From Thalassotalea psychrophila (GTDB lineage: Bacteria; Pseudomonadota; Gammaproteobacteria; Enterobacterales; Alteromonadaceae), in the NCBI RefSeq assembly GCF_031583595.1, contig NZ_CP134145.1:3162001-3226000 (forward strand): a DNA stretch of 64,000 nt, given 5' to 3'. Made by a program: the position numbers and the translations under genes. Below are positions 10,845 through 19,899 of the stretch, in pieces; within the stretch, counting starts at the first letter, position 1; each line of letters begins with the position of its first letter. The notes beneath the pieces were generated by a model. The model did no database searches, was not told the origin of the DNA, and worked only from the letters and a program-made list of their open reading frames with translations.

Positions 10845-10898
10845 AAAAGGGGTCAGTGATATTTAACTTATGATAGTTAAATATCACTGACCCCTTTT
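10845..10898 (+). terminator. 24-bp perfect palindrome acting as ybiT terminator
   Basis: AAAAGGGGTCAGTGAT... (10845-10868) pairs perfectly over 24 bases with 10875-10898 around the 6-nt loop TATGAT and ends in a T-run, so it can terminate transcription. The stem is far longer than usual. Its GGGGTCAGTGA end resembles repeats linked to REP-associated transposases, so it may be a domesticated mobile palindrome. That link is from memory, not a search. Confidence 0.75.
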
Positions 10899-10984
10899 TT
10901 CTGATCAATAACTTTACAAAGGTAGGTATATAAATCATTATTAAATTAATGTAATACCTATCAAACTGTTAAGTTGTATATTTG

Positions 10985-12136
10985 ATGAGCCCCAAAAAAA
11001 GTTACAAAGGATGTAAAACTGCTCTATTACTTACCGGTGGTGGCGCAAGTGCGGCTTATCAAGTTGGCGTATTAAAGGCCATATCAAAATTCATGCCGCG
11101 CAATCACGGTATCCCCTTCCCAATCATATCAGGAACATCAGCTGGGGCTATTAATGCCACAACGATAGCGTGTTATGCATCATGTTATCACTTGGGCATT
11201 CGTCGCTTAGAATATGTCTGGAATAACCTGCACACTAGCAGTATTTACCATTCCAAAGCAGGGAAAGTATTTGGCCACATTTTTAGTGGTTTATTACGCT
11301 CTTATCGAGCAGGTTATGCTCCCAAAAAAGCGATGAGTTTACTTAATAATGAGCCTTTACGGGGATTGTTAAATCAAGTGGTCGACTTTAAGCGCATTGA
11401 TGGCAATATAAATAATGGCTATTTATCATCAATTGCAATTACGGCTTCAAGTTACACTAGCGGTGATTCGATTAGCTTTTACCAAGCAGATAAGTCTATT
11501 ACGCCATGGCAAAGGTCAAAACGCAGAGGCGTGCAAACAACCTTACATACCGATCATTTATTGGCCTCCTCCTCTATTCCATTAATATTTCCGTCAATAA
11601 AAATTAAAAAAGAACATTTTGGTGACGGCTCGGTCAGCCAGTTATCACCTTTAAGCACACCAATTCATTTAGGCGCCGAAAAAATATTTATTATTGGTGT
11701 TGAACAGCCTCAAGAAAGTATTCATCATGCGGTGGATTTTCATCAGCCTCCAAATAACGCAGAAATAGCCGGTCATTTAATGGATACAGTTTTTTCTGAA
11801 GCATTAAACAGTGATTTAGAGCGGATGAATAGAATAAATAAAACGGTAAATTTGATACCTGAAGCGAAACGTAAGTTTCAATCAGATTTAAAGCAAGTAG
11901 ACAGTTTTTTAATTAATCCGAGCCAAAACTTTCATGTTCTAGCCAATGAGCATTATGACGAACTACAATGGGCACTCAGGTTTATATTACGTTTAATGGG
12001 CAGTGGTAAAGATTCTGAGTCTTCACTTACTTCCTATATCATGTTTGAACAAAACTATTGTAAACGTCTTATTCAAGTTGGTTTTAACGATGCAATGGAA
12101 AAAGAAGAACAGATCAGAGATTTTTTAAATATATAA
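10985..12136 (+). CDS. Patatin-like phospholipase
   Basis: A 383-residue Ser-Asp dyad lipid acyl hydrolase of the patatin fold. The oxyanion loop is TGGGASAAYQVG (17-28), the nucleophile is GTSAG (Ser52), and the dyad Asp lies in FGDGSVSQLSP. No signal peptide is evident, so it is probably cytosolic or peripherally membrane-bound. The start is the ATG at 10985; a TTG directly before it is in frame but less likely. The gene is convergent with the antiporter gene, with 14 bases between stops. Substrate unknown; phospholipid turnover is the family default. Confidence 0.9.
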   Translation: MSPKKSYKGCKTALLLTGGGASAAYQVGVLKAISKFMPRNHGIPFPIISGTSAGAINATTIACYASCYHLGIRRLEYVWNNLHTSSIYHSKAGKVFGHIFSGLLRSYRAGYAPKKAMSLLNNEPLRGLLNQVVDFKRIDGNINNGYLSSIAITASSYTSGDSISFYQADKSITPWQRSKRRGVQTTLHTDHLLASSSIPLIFPSIKIKKEHFGDGSVSQLSPLSTPIHLGAEKIFIIGVEQPQESIHHAVDFHQPPNNAEIAGHLMDTVFSEALNSDLERMNRINKTVNLIPEAKRKFQSDLKQVDSFLINPSQNFHVLANEHYDELQWALRFILRLMGSGKDSESSLTSYIMFEQNYCKRLIQVGFNDAMEKEEQIRDFLNI

Positions 12137-12150
12137 CCTGCTTGTATATT

Positions 12151-14118
12151 TTACGGCCCTTCTTGTAAGTAACGCTCTACTCTTTCTACTCTGCGAGGTT
12201 TGCCTTGCAAAACTACGGTATCTTGTGCTTGTAAAACAAAATCATTCGCTAGATTAGTAAACTCATCATGATCACGGCGTACAGCTATAATTTCTACTCT
12301 ACGACGCTCTAAGTCGAGTCCTTCAATTGCCTTACCATTAGCCCATGCGTCATCTAGTAATAACGTTGGATGAACAAACTCTATGCGCTCAATCGCTTCT
12401 GCGCTCATGTTGGTATCAACACCAGGATAGAAACCATGTAACCGGTGGTAATGGTTTTTTCGCTCAGCTTGTACTCTGCGAACAATTCGGGAAAACGGTA
12501 CGCCAGATAAGTTTAATACCTGTGAAACTAACATTAAGCTACCTTCTAATGATTCAGGAACAACTTCGTTAGCGCCAGCCTCTTTTAGCGATACTAAAGC
12601 GTCATCATTACGTGTCCTAACTAATATTTGCACGTTTTTAGAGATTGAACGGACCTTTTGCACCACATCTAACGATTGCTCAGCTGCACCATATGAAATA
12701 ACCACTAACTTTGCTTGGCTCAAATTTGCTGCCGTTAATATTTCAGTTTGTCTAGCTGAGCCAAACAGGATATTTTCACCCGACTCTCTTGATTCGTTCA
12801 CCCTGACAGGATCAATATCAATAGCAATAAAGTCGATTTTTTCTTGTTTTAAAAATCGGCTAACCGTTTGCCCTACTCGTCCAAAACCACAAATAACTAC
12901 ATGATTAGATAGATCTTTACTGCTGATATTAATTTGTTCTTCAGTATCATCATGATTGCCATCATAAGCTAAAGCAACTGACCATTTACGCGCATTTTTG
13001 ATCATGTAAGGGGTGATGGCCATAGAGATTATACCAACTCCTAAAAGCATTGAGGTAAGCTTAGGTGATAAAACGCCTACGGTAGCTGCTAGAGAAATAA
13101 GCACAAAACCAAATTCGCCCATTTGCGCAAGCATAAATGCTGAAGCCCAAGCATCTTTTTTCGACTCACCTGCTCTAACGGCAAGAAACCTAACAATAAG
13201 AGTTTTGATCAGCATAAAACTGATAACTAATACAACAATTTTTCCAGGTTGAGTGAATAATAAAACGGGATCAAGTTTCATTCCAACAGTAACAAAAAAC
13301 AAGCCTAGTAATATATCTCTAAAAGGCCTGATGTCAGCCTCAAGTTGATACTTATATTGCGATTCGCCCAACATCATGCCCGCTAAAAATGCACCTAAAG
13401 CCATTGATAAACCGAAGAATTGAGTTAATCCTGCAGCAAAGAGGGTTACAAACAAGGTTGTTAATACAAATAATTCATCGGTTCGAACTAATGCTACTTG
13501 ATTAAAAATTGTTGGCAGAATCCATTTACCCGCCGACAGTAACAAACCGACAACGAAGACACCTTTAAGTAGTGCAAATAGCAACGCTACTAACATTGAG
13601 CTATCACCACTGTCAGACAAAAATGGAATGATAATTAAAAGTGGCACTACCGCGATATCTTGAAATAACAGCACGGCAACTGAAATTTGTCCTGACTTGC
13701 GTTTAATCGAGCCGCTTTCATTTAATTGCCGAATAACAATTGCAGTAGAAGAAAGCGCCAACACGCCGCCAACCACTAGCGCAGTTTCAAGTTCAAAACC
13801 TAAGAACAAACCAATAATTAAAAATATAAGTAAACTAATACCAACTTGTTTAGAGCCAACCCCCATAACCAAATGACGCATTGCCATTAATTTGGGCAAT
13901 GAAAACTCTAAACCTAGGGTGAACAATAAAAAGACAATACCCAATTCAGCAAAATGTTCATAATCTAAACTGTGACCAGCTAGTGATAAACCATGCTCTC
14001 CAACGATAGTACCGGCAACCAAGTAAGCTAAAATAGCCGGTAAATTCAACCGACGGAAAAGCCAAACAGTAAAAACTGCGGCAACTAAAATAGCGATAAT
14101 TTCAAAGAAATGGCCCAC
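12151..14118 (-). CDS. KefB/KefC-type cation:proton antiporter
   Basis: A 655-residue CPA2-family inner-membrane transporter, probably exchanging K+ (or Na+) for H+. Residues ~1-375 form the Na+/H+ exchanger domain with about twelve TM helices (LFLLFTLGLEFSLPKL, ALSSTAIVIRQL). Residues ~398-515 are a TrkA-N (RCK) nucleotide-binding domain with GFGRVGQ. Residues ~570-650 are TrkA-C. The start is GTG with AAGGA five bases upstream. TrkA-C and the length set it apart from the glutathione-gated KefB/KefC of E. coli, and no KefF/KefG partner is adjacent, so I give no symbol. Confidence 0.9.
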   Translation of the reverse strand: MGHFFEIIAILVAAVFTVWLFRRLNLPAILAYLVAGTIVGEHGLSLAGHSLDYEHFAELGIVFLLFTLGLEFSLPKLMAMRHLVMGVGSKQVGISLLIFLIIGLFLGFELETALVVGGVLALSSTAIVIRQLNESGSIKRKSGQISVAVLLFQDIAVVPLLIIIPFLSDSGDSSMLVALLFALLKGVFVVGLLLSAGKWILPTIFNQVALVRTDELFVLTTLFVTLFAAGLTQFFGLSMALGAFLAGMMLGESQYKYQLEADIRPFRDILLGLFFVTVGMKLDPVLLFTQPGKIVVLVISFMLIKTLIVRFLAVRAGESKKDAWASAFMLAQMGEFGFVLISLAATVGVLSPKLTSMLLGVGIISMAITPYMIKNARKWSVALAYDGNHDDTEEQINISSKDLSNHVVICGFGRVGQTVSRFLKQEKIDFIAIDIDPVRVNESRESGENILFGSARQTEILTAANLSQAKLVVISYGAAEQSLDVVQKVRSISKNVQILVRTRNDDALVSLKEAGANEVVPESLEGSLMLVSQVLNLSGVPFSRIVRRVQAERKNHYHRLHGFYPGVDTNMSAEAIERIEFVHPTLLLDDAWANGKAIEGLDLERRRVEIIAVRRDHDEFTNLANDFVLQAQDTVVLQGKPRRVERVERYLQEGP

Positions 14119-14359
14119 GGATATCCTTATTTACTGCTTACGATAAAAAACGAGATAATTTCTGCTATAGGTAATTAGATTAAACCTAACATTATGTTTA
14201 CAAATTACTTTATCATTTTTTGCTAGATAAATGTATAAACTTATCCTTGTGATTAGCTAATTAGCGCTTCAACAACCATAATATATATATTCATATTTAT
14301 TTACTTTAGGGATAGAGGTTTATTCGAGTAGTAATGAATACCTTACGTTATTTTTAACC

Positions 14360-16816
14360 GTGTCTGATAAACCAATTAAAAACAAAACAACTGAATCAAC
14401 AGTTATAAAACATACCGTTGATGGATTTTCAGTACCTAAAGAATTGCATAACGGTTTTAGTTTAGGTGATGTCGTAGTTGAACCAGATCTTGGTTTAATC
14501 ATAAGAAACTCCGAGCGCCATCACGTAGCCCCAAAAGCAATGGAAATATTGTTATTTTTAGCAGCGAATAATTGTGAAATAGTCTCTCGTGAGCAAATAT
14601 TATCATTTGGTTGGGGAGATACAAAAGCGTCTAAAACAAATATCACTCATATCATCAGCGAAATAAGACATGCGTTAGATGATCACAAAGAATGCCCTAC
14701 TTATATCCAAACCATCCCAAGAAAAGGTTATAGGATGATGCAACCAACGTTGGCAAAACCAAGTTCAGGGTTATTTGGTTTTACTGACGATTACGAAAAT
14801 CAACCACCCGCTAATACTCGTTGGCGTTTAACCCTTTCAATATTTAAAAGTAGCCGATTATTTAAGGCCAGTGCGGCTTATGTGCTTATTTCATGGGTGT
14901 TATTGCAAGTATTTTCCATAGTTCTACCGGTTTTTAATGCGCCAAGTTGGGGAGTAAAGTTTGCCACTTTAATTCTTATTGTCGGTTTTCCATTGGTTAT
15001 CAGTTATCAGTGGCTAAAAGAATTAAAATTTAAACGGCAGCACTTAATTAGTAAAGCGAATAAGGCTAAATTCTTTTACCAACAGCTTTTTGTCGATTCA
15101 TTTTTTGTTTGCATTGTTTTAAGTGTTATTTACTACTTATCTACTCACTTAATTACGTTTATTGAGGTTGAAGCTGAGCAACAAACTAGCATAGAAAGCA
15201 GTATTTTAACTGTTGAAGTTGTAGATAATGCTGTCGCTGTGCTTAGTTTCAACATTCAAAATTCTTCGACAAACGGCGAACAACTTCCAGAATATGTGGT
15301 CTCAGGTTTACAGGAAGAGTTAATTAACTATTTAGCCCAAAAGCCGAGTTTTAAAGTGGCTTCAATGAGAGCAACAAATGCCTTAGAAACTGACGCAAAT
15401 ATAGATGTTATCAAAGGCCGTCTAGGGGTTCGTTATATTCTTGAAGGCAAAGCTAAATATGAACAAAATAAAATTATTGTTAATACCAGTCTGATAGATT
15501 CAGTAAGTGGTTTTCAAGTATGGGGAGTTGAAACTAAAGGCGAGTTAACAAAAATATTAAGTTTATATGCAGAGCTTTCCAGAAAAGTAGTAAGTGCCTT
15601 GCATTTGTTAGTGCCCGATAACAATGATCAATTAAGTAATAATCAAAATTCGATGCCAACAACTAACTTTGAAGCTTACGATGCTTATCTGCAAGGTAAG
15701 AACGAATATCGAAAAACTAAAAGTATCAATTCTTTAATGACCGCCGAAAGTCTTTTTAATATAGCCTTAAAATTAGATCCAGAGTTTATTAAGGCTTCTG
15801 CTGCCCTTTGTTTAACTTATTTAGATCTTTATCTTTTAGGGAAAGACCCTCAACATTATGCAAAAGGGGTTGAAGTATGTGATTTAACGGCCAGTTATAA
15901 GTCAGAAAGTGTGGATTCCTATTTGTCTCTAGGTAAGTTAAATATGATCAGAGGAAAACAACAAGATGCAATTAAATATTTAGAACAAGCTTTAGCAATT
16001 AATAACCAAGCGACTGATGTTATTGCAACCCTGGCAGAAGTATATTTTAACCTTGAGGATAAAGATAAAGCTGAAGAGCTCTATTTGCGAGCAATTGAAC
16101 TTGAACCTGCCTATTGGAGAAATCACTATCAATTTGGTATTTTTCTTCATTATACCGGTCAATATGAACGAGCAGTTTCTCAATTTAACAAGGTTAATTT
16201 ACTAAATGACAATGTAGCCAACTCTTATAATGCTTTAGGCGGTGCATACTTTTTAATGATGGATTGGGAAAATGCTAGTGTTGCTTGGTCAAAAGCGTTA
16301 GCTATAGAGCCCTCTGCTCTTACCTATTCAAATTTAGCCACTAGTTTATTTTTCTTAAAACAATTTGATAACGCGGCAGAAATTTATTTGCAAGGAAGCA
16401 AACTTACCCCAAACGACAATACCATATGGGCAAACTTAGGTGAAGCATATAAATACTCAGCAACTCAAAATAACAAGGCGTTTGGGGCTTTCAACAAAGC
16501 GTTAGAATTAGCCTTGCAAAAAGAGATAATTAACCCTAAAAATGAATCAATTCAGTCTCAAATAGCGCGCTATTATTCAGAACTAGATCAATGTTCCGTA
16601 GCTGACTCTTATGCCCAAACGGTTCTCAATAAACTCCCTACCGATCCTTATATTTTCTATAGCTTATCCTTAATGTATTTAAATTGTGATCGAATTATTG
16701 ACGCTGAATATATGATCGAAAATACCATAAAGCTTGGCTACCCCAAAGAGCTGTTATTGGCAGATCCGCAATTTTTGGTCTATAAAGAACAACTTAGCAA
16801 GTTGTTTAATAATTAA
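14360..16816 (+). CDS. Membrane-anchored winged-helix/TPR regulator
   Basis: An 818-residue CadC-like one-component regulator. Residues ~30-115 are an OmpR/PhoB-type winged helix (FSLGDVVVEPDLGLI, then IPRKGYRMM). Three TM helices follow (~168-190, ~197-219, ~240-262). Next is a TolB/FlgO-like region (~285-400, VAVLSFNI and VRYILEGKA) and then TPR repeats (~420-800), presumably periplasmic. The start is GTG. A seven-codon frame (14334-14357, MNTLRYF) ends two bases before it, leaving room for translational coupling. The small secreted protein downstream (63-bp gap) is the obvious candidate partner, by position only. Confidence 0.85.
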   Translation: MSDKPIKNKTTESTVIKHTVDGFSVPKELHNGFSLGDVVVEPDLGLIIRNSERHHVAPKAMEILLFLAANNCEIVSREQILSFGWGDTKASKTNITHIISEIRHALDDHKECPTYIQTIPRKGYRMMQPTLAKPSSGLFGFTDDYENQPPANTRWRLTLSIFKSSRLFKASAAYVLISWVLLQVFSIVLPVFNAPSWGVKFATLILIVGFPLVISYQWLKELKFKRQHLISKANKAKFFYQQLFVDSFFVCIVLSVIYYLSTHLITFIEVEAEQQTSIESSILTVEVVDNAVAVLSFNIQNSSTNGEQLPEYVVSGLQEELINYLAQKPSFKVASMRATNALETDANIDVIKGRLGVRYILEGKAKYEQNKIIVNTSLIDSVSGFQVWGVETKGELTKILSLYAELSRKVVSALHLLVPDNNDQLSNNQNSMPTTNFEAYDAYLQGKNEYRKTKSINSLMTAESLFNIALKLDPEFIKASAALCLTYLDLYLLGKDPQHYAKGVEVCDLTASYKSESVDSYLSLGKLNMIRGKQQDAIKYLEQALAINNQATDVIATLAEVYFNLEDKDKAEELYLRAIELEPAYWRNHYQFGIFLHYTGQYERAVSQFNKVNLLNDNVANSYNALGGAYFLMMDWENASVAWSKALAIEPSALTYSNLATSLFFLKQFDNAAEIYLQGSKLTPNDNTIWANLGEAYKYSATQNNKAFGAFNKALELALQKEIINPKNESIQSQIARYYSELDQCSVADSYAQTVLNKLPTDPYIFYSLSLMYLNCDRIIDAEYMIENTIKLGYPKELLLADPQFLVYKEQLSKLFNN

Positions 16817-16879
16817 GCAATACTAAAATTGATACCAAGTTTCTAGTTGTAATCAGGGTATTACTCTTAAGGATAAATT

Positions 16880-17350
16880 ATGAGTAAACTAACACTAACA
16901 AAAACCAGCTTAACAACCGTTATTACCTTCGTATTTGCAAGTTTCTTGTTTACCTCGAATGTTGCTAACGCCAATACAATTAAAATGAACCTAGATGCAA
17001 GTAATTGTGTCACCAGTTTATCGCCGAGCGATAAATCGAGTTGTGCGACAGAATTTCCAGGAGTGACAAGCCCATGCGAAGGGAAGAAGGATTGTGTCTG
17101 TACTAAAAAAGACAAGCATATAGAGTGGGAATTTGCAGAAAACAGCAAAAAACAAAACTTTACCATAGATTTCAAAAAAGGATCACCATTTGGTGAAAAC
17201 TGTAAATTGGCATCACCAAACGGAAATAAAATACGCTGCAAAATTGATAAAAAAGGTGCCGCGGTATCCCCACCTAGTTTCTACTATTCAGTTACAATAG
17301 CTGCATGTGCAGCAGAACCGTATGACCCCATAATTATCGTAGGCAATTAA
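16880..17350 (+). CDS. Cys-rich secreted hypothetical protein
   Basis: A 156-residue protein with a Sec signal peptide ending near ANA (after residue ~31). The mature part has eight cysteines (SNC, SSC, SPC, DCVC, ENC, IRC, AAC) and many Lys/Asp residues, which suggests a disulphide-bonded periplasmic or extracellular domain. The start has AAGGA six bases upstream, good evidence that it is translated. I recognise no family. It follows the winged-helix/TPR regulator on the same strand and may be co-transcribed or controlled by it. Confidence 0.75.
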   Translation: MSKLTLTKTSLTTVITFVFASFLFTSNVANANTIKMNLDASNCVTSLSPSDKSSCATEFPGVTSPCEGKKDCVCTKKDKHIEWEFAENSKKQNFTIDFKKGSPFGENCKLASPNGNKIRCKIDKKGAAVSPPSFYYSVTIAACAAEPYDPIIIVGN

Positions 17351-17391
17351 CCTAAGTACTTACACATATTAAACAGTAAATGGAAGTTAAA

Positions 17392-18156
17392 CTAACTAGA
17401 CTTTTCTGTTGTAGAAAGGTCTTTTAGTATTTCTCGGCGGGCCTCTGTTGTATAGCCAATATACAAGCGAGCAAATCGAATTGCATAACCAAAACGGTTA
17501 ACGCCAACAATATTTATACATTCTAGAAAGAAGTCTTTGTGCAAATTAAAGGTCTTAACATAAAAGTCTACTGCTTGATTAAGATCAGAATACGTTACAC
17601 CGTCAAAAGCGAATTGTTTGCCAAGTGTTGTATCTTCTATTTGCTCACCATTACACCACAACGGCCAACTTGAAAAGTTAACCCTGTCTCTTGCTATTTC
17701 AAACATCATCCAGCCGCTTTTGGCAAAACCTTCAAAACTACCACCTTCAAAGCCAGCATTTGCAAGCTCTTCTTTTGTCCAGTTTTTTCCTATAGCTAAA
17801 TCTTTCTGATAGCGTTTGGCTAATGCTTTTTTAATTTGTTCTCTACACCTGTATATATCGATAGCCTGAGATGTTTTGGCAAGAGACTTACACTCACGGC
17901 ATATAGGTACAGAAATAGCCTGATGAGGGCAGTCTATCAGGCGATCTTTAGTGCTTGGGAATAACAGTTGTTGGTTACTTGGCTCTTGGCAAAACCAACA
18001 GCAGTGACGAAAATTAAATGGGATTTCAATTTCTTGGTGGGCAAGGCTATGATCAACATGTTGATGTATGCTTTGCTCACTTTGATAAAACTGATCCGTA
18101 TCGGCATTTGCTATTCTTTTCGAGTGTGGAACAGCTTTATTAGAATTATTATTCAT
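17392..18156 (-). CDS. Hypothetical protein with N-terminal zinc-ribbon-like motif
   Basis: A 254-residue soluble protein of unknown function. The N-terminal ~45 residues are polar. CWFC near residue 54 and ICREC near residue 87 form a CxxC...CxxC arrangement typical of a structural zinc site. The C-terminal ~140 residues (GFEGGSFEGFAKSGW..., VNRFGYAIRFARLY) are mixed alpha/beta with no known motif. No signal peptide or TM helix. It lies alone between two convergent or unrelated genes. The coding call rests on length, an ATG start and protein-like composition. Confidence 0.7.
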   Translation of the reverse strand: MNNNSNKAVPHSKRIANADTDQFYQSEQSIHQHVDHSLAHQEIEIPFNFRHCCWFCQEPSNQQLLFPSTKDRLIDCPHQAISVPICRECKSLAKTSQAIDIYRCREQIKKALAKRYQKDLAIGKNWTKEELANAGFEGGSFEGFAKSGWMMFEIARDRVNFSSWPLWCNGEQIEDTTLGKQFAFDGVTYSDLNQAVDFYVKTFNLHKDFFLECINIVGVNRFGYAIRFARLYIGYTTEARREILKDLSTTEKSS

Positions 18157-18236
18157 TATCTATTTTTTCAGCACTATTAATACCATGAACCCAGACCAAA
18201 TTAACAATAAAGACTTTATGCAGATAGCAATTGCTT

Positions 18237-19538
18237 TTATTTTGTTGAATAACGACTTGCACGTTTTTGCTTGGCTTTAGGCCTGCCTACGTCTGTACGT
18301 TTTTTGGCTACACTTCGATTCTTATCTTGCTGTGCCTGATAGCGGTTTCTAGTGCTAGTATTGCTTGCTGCCGCTTTTTTCTCGGATTTAGTTGCATAAT
18401 CCAGAGGATCGAACTCATAACCTTTCAATTTTACTTGTTCAATACTGTAACCAACAACTTCTTCTATGTTGCCTAAAAACTTATTATCTTTAGGTGATAC
18501 AAATGAAATTGCAGTACCAGACTTACCCGCTCGGCCAGTGCGGCCAATGCGATGGATATAATCTTCAGGTAGAAATGGTAAATGATAATTAACTACATAC
18601 TCTAAGTCTTCAATATCTATACCACGAGCAGCAACATCTGTTGCAACAAGCACTCTTACTTTACCTTCGGCAAAGTCTTCTAGCGCTTTATTACGTGAGC
18701 CTTGTGATCTGTCGCCATGACATAGTGCAGCTTTGATACCGTCAAGCTTTAACTCTTTGGCAATTTGATTAGCACTTTCTTTTGTGCCGGCAAATACCAT
18801 TACCTGCTTCCAGTTATTTACACCGATTAACTCTGCTAGCATTTCGCTTTTGCGTTCTTCAACGACAGGATAAACATAGTGACGAACTTTTGATGCTGTA
18901 GCATTTTGCTTGGCTGTTTCTAAAATTCTAGGGTTAGTTAAAAACTGTTTAGTCAGCGTTTTCACTTTATTAGAAAATGTTGCCGAAAATAATAACGTTT
19001 GATGTTGATGTTTAACTGTTTGTAAAATTGACTCAATGTCTTTCACGAAACCCATATCCAACATACGATCAGCTTCATCGAGCACAGCAAATTTCACCTG
19101 CGTTAGGCTAACGTTTCGTGCTTCTAAGTGCTCTTGCAAACGACCTGGTGTAGCAACCAAAATATCGGCACCAGCTTTTAAATTTTTGATCTGACCAGCT
19201 GAGTCTACACCACCAAACACTACAGCTGTTTTTAATTCAGTAAATTGAGTGTACTCGCGAATATTCTCTGCAACTTGCTTAGCAAGCTCTCGAGTGGGCG
19301 TTAGAATTAGCGCACGAACAACTGGCATAGTCGATGCTTTGTGCTTTAAAAGTTGCTCAATAATTGGCAGTGCAAATGCAGCTGTTTTACCTGTACCTGT
19401 TTGTGCACTTGCTAATACGTCTTGACCAGCGCGAACAGCAGGAATAGCACGCTGTTGAATTGGCGTCATACTTGTATAGCCGCATGCTTTTACAGCTTTC
19501 AATAAATTATCTGGTAAGCCAATAGAATCGAAGCTCAT
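18237..19538 (-). CDS. rhlE: DEAD-box RNA helicase, RhlE type
   Basis: A 433-residue ATP-dependent RNA helicase. The motifs appear in order: Q motif GYTSMTPIQQRAIP, Walker A AQTGTGKT, PTRELA, TPGR, VLDEADRML, SATFS, ATDVAARGID and HRIGRTGRAG. The basic tail (KKRTDVGRPKAKQKR) is typical of RhlE and helps RNA binding. Family roles are ribosome assembly and mRNA decay, often important in the cold. The RhlE assignment rests on the compact length and the start MSFDSIGL. Monocistronic, with a repeat-rich gap upstream. Confidence 0.88.
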   Translation of the reverse strand: MSFDSIGLPDNLLKAVKACGYTSMTPIQQRAIPAVRAGQDVLASAQTGTGKTAAFALPIIEQLLKHKASTMPVVRALILTPTRELAKQVAENIREYTQFTELKTAVVFGGVDSAGQIKNLKAGADILVATPGRLQEHLEARNVSLTQVKFAVLDEADRMLDMGFVKDIESILQTVKHQHQTLLFSATFSNKVKTLTKQFLTNPRILETAKQNATASKVRHYVYPVVEERKSEMLAELIGVNNWKQVMVFAGTKESANQIAKELKLDGIKAALCHGDRSQGSRNKALEDFAEGKVRVLVATDVAARGIDIEDLEYVVNYHLPFLPEDYIHRIGRTGRAGKSGTAISFVSPKDNKFLGNIEEVVGYSIEQVKLKGYEFDPLDYATKSEKKAAASNTSTRNRYQAQQDKNRSVAKKRTDVGRPKAKQKRASRYSTK

Positions 19539-19650
19539 GAAGTGTCCTGTTTAGTTAGGTAGGTTATACCAAGTGGTATGGGTAATAATGGCGCAAGCAT
19601 AGCAAAAAAACGCATTATTATCATCTATAGATCTTAATACTACGAATAAA

Positions 19651-19847
19651 GTGAGCCAACCTCGAGTTGGTGGGACTTCAGTCTCACATGCGAGGTTAAA
19701 ACCCCGCCAACCGAGTAATGGCATTCCTTCATCCCTGAAGTGAGCCAACCTTATAAACATCCATGTTTAGTTGGCATTCCTTCATCCCTGAAGTGAGCCA
19801 ACTTTTTAAACATCCATGTTTAGTTGGCATTCCTTCATCCCTGAAGT
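19651..19847. repeat. 53-bp tandem repeat with hairpin units
   Basis: Two near-identical 53-bp units (19720-19772 and 19773-19825, two mismatches in the GCCAAC...AAAC stretch) plus a 22-bp partial third, preceded by a divergent relative (19651-19719). Each unit contains GCCAAC...AAACATCCATGTTTAGTTGGC-type inverted arms able to form a hairpin, followed by CATTCCTTCATCCCTGAAG. A degenerate relative is near 3927-4014. It fills most of the 361-bp gap between the helicase and symporter genes. There are no spacers, so it is not CRISPR. Confidence 0.85.
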
Positions 19848-19899
19848 AAAAATAGTTAAGCCCGTATAACGAGGTTTAAAAATATTAAATGTCTATAGG

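Noticed and set aside
19720..19847. CRISPR-like array
   Set aside because: The units are contiguous 53-bp tandem repeats without unique spacers, and no cas genes are present.
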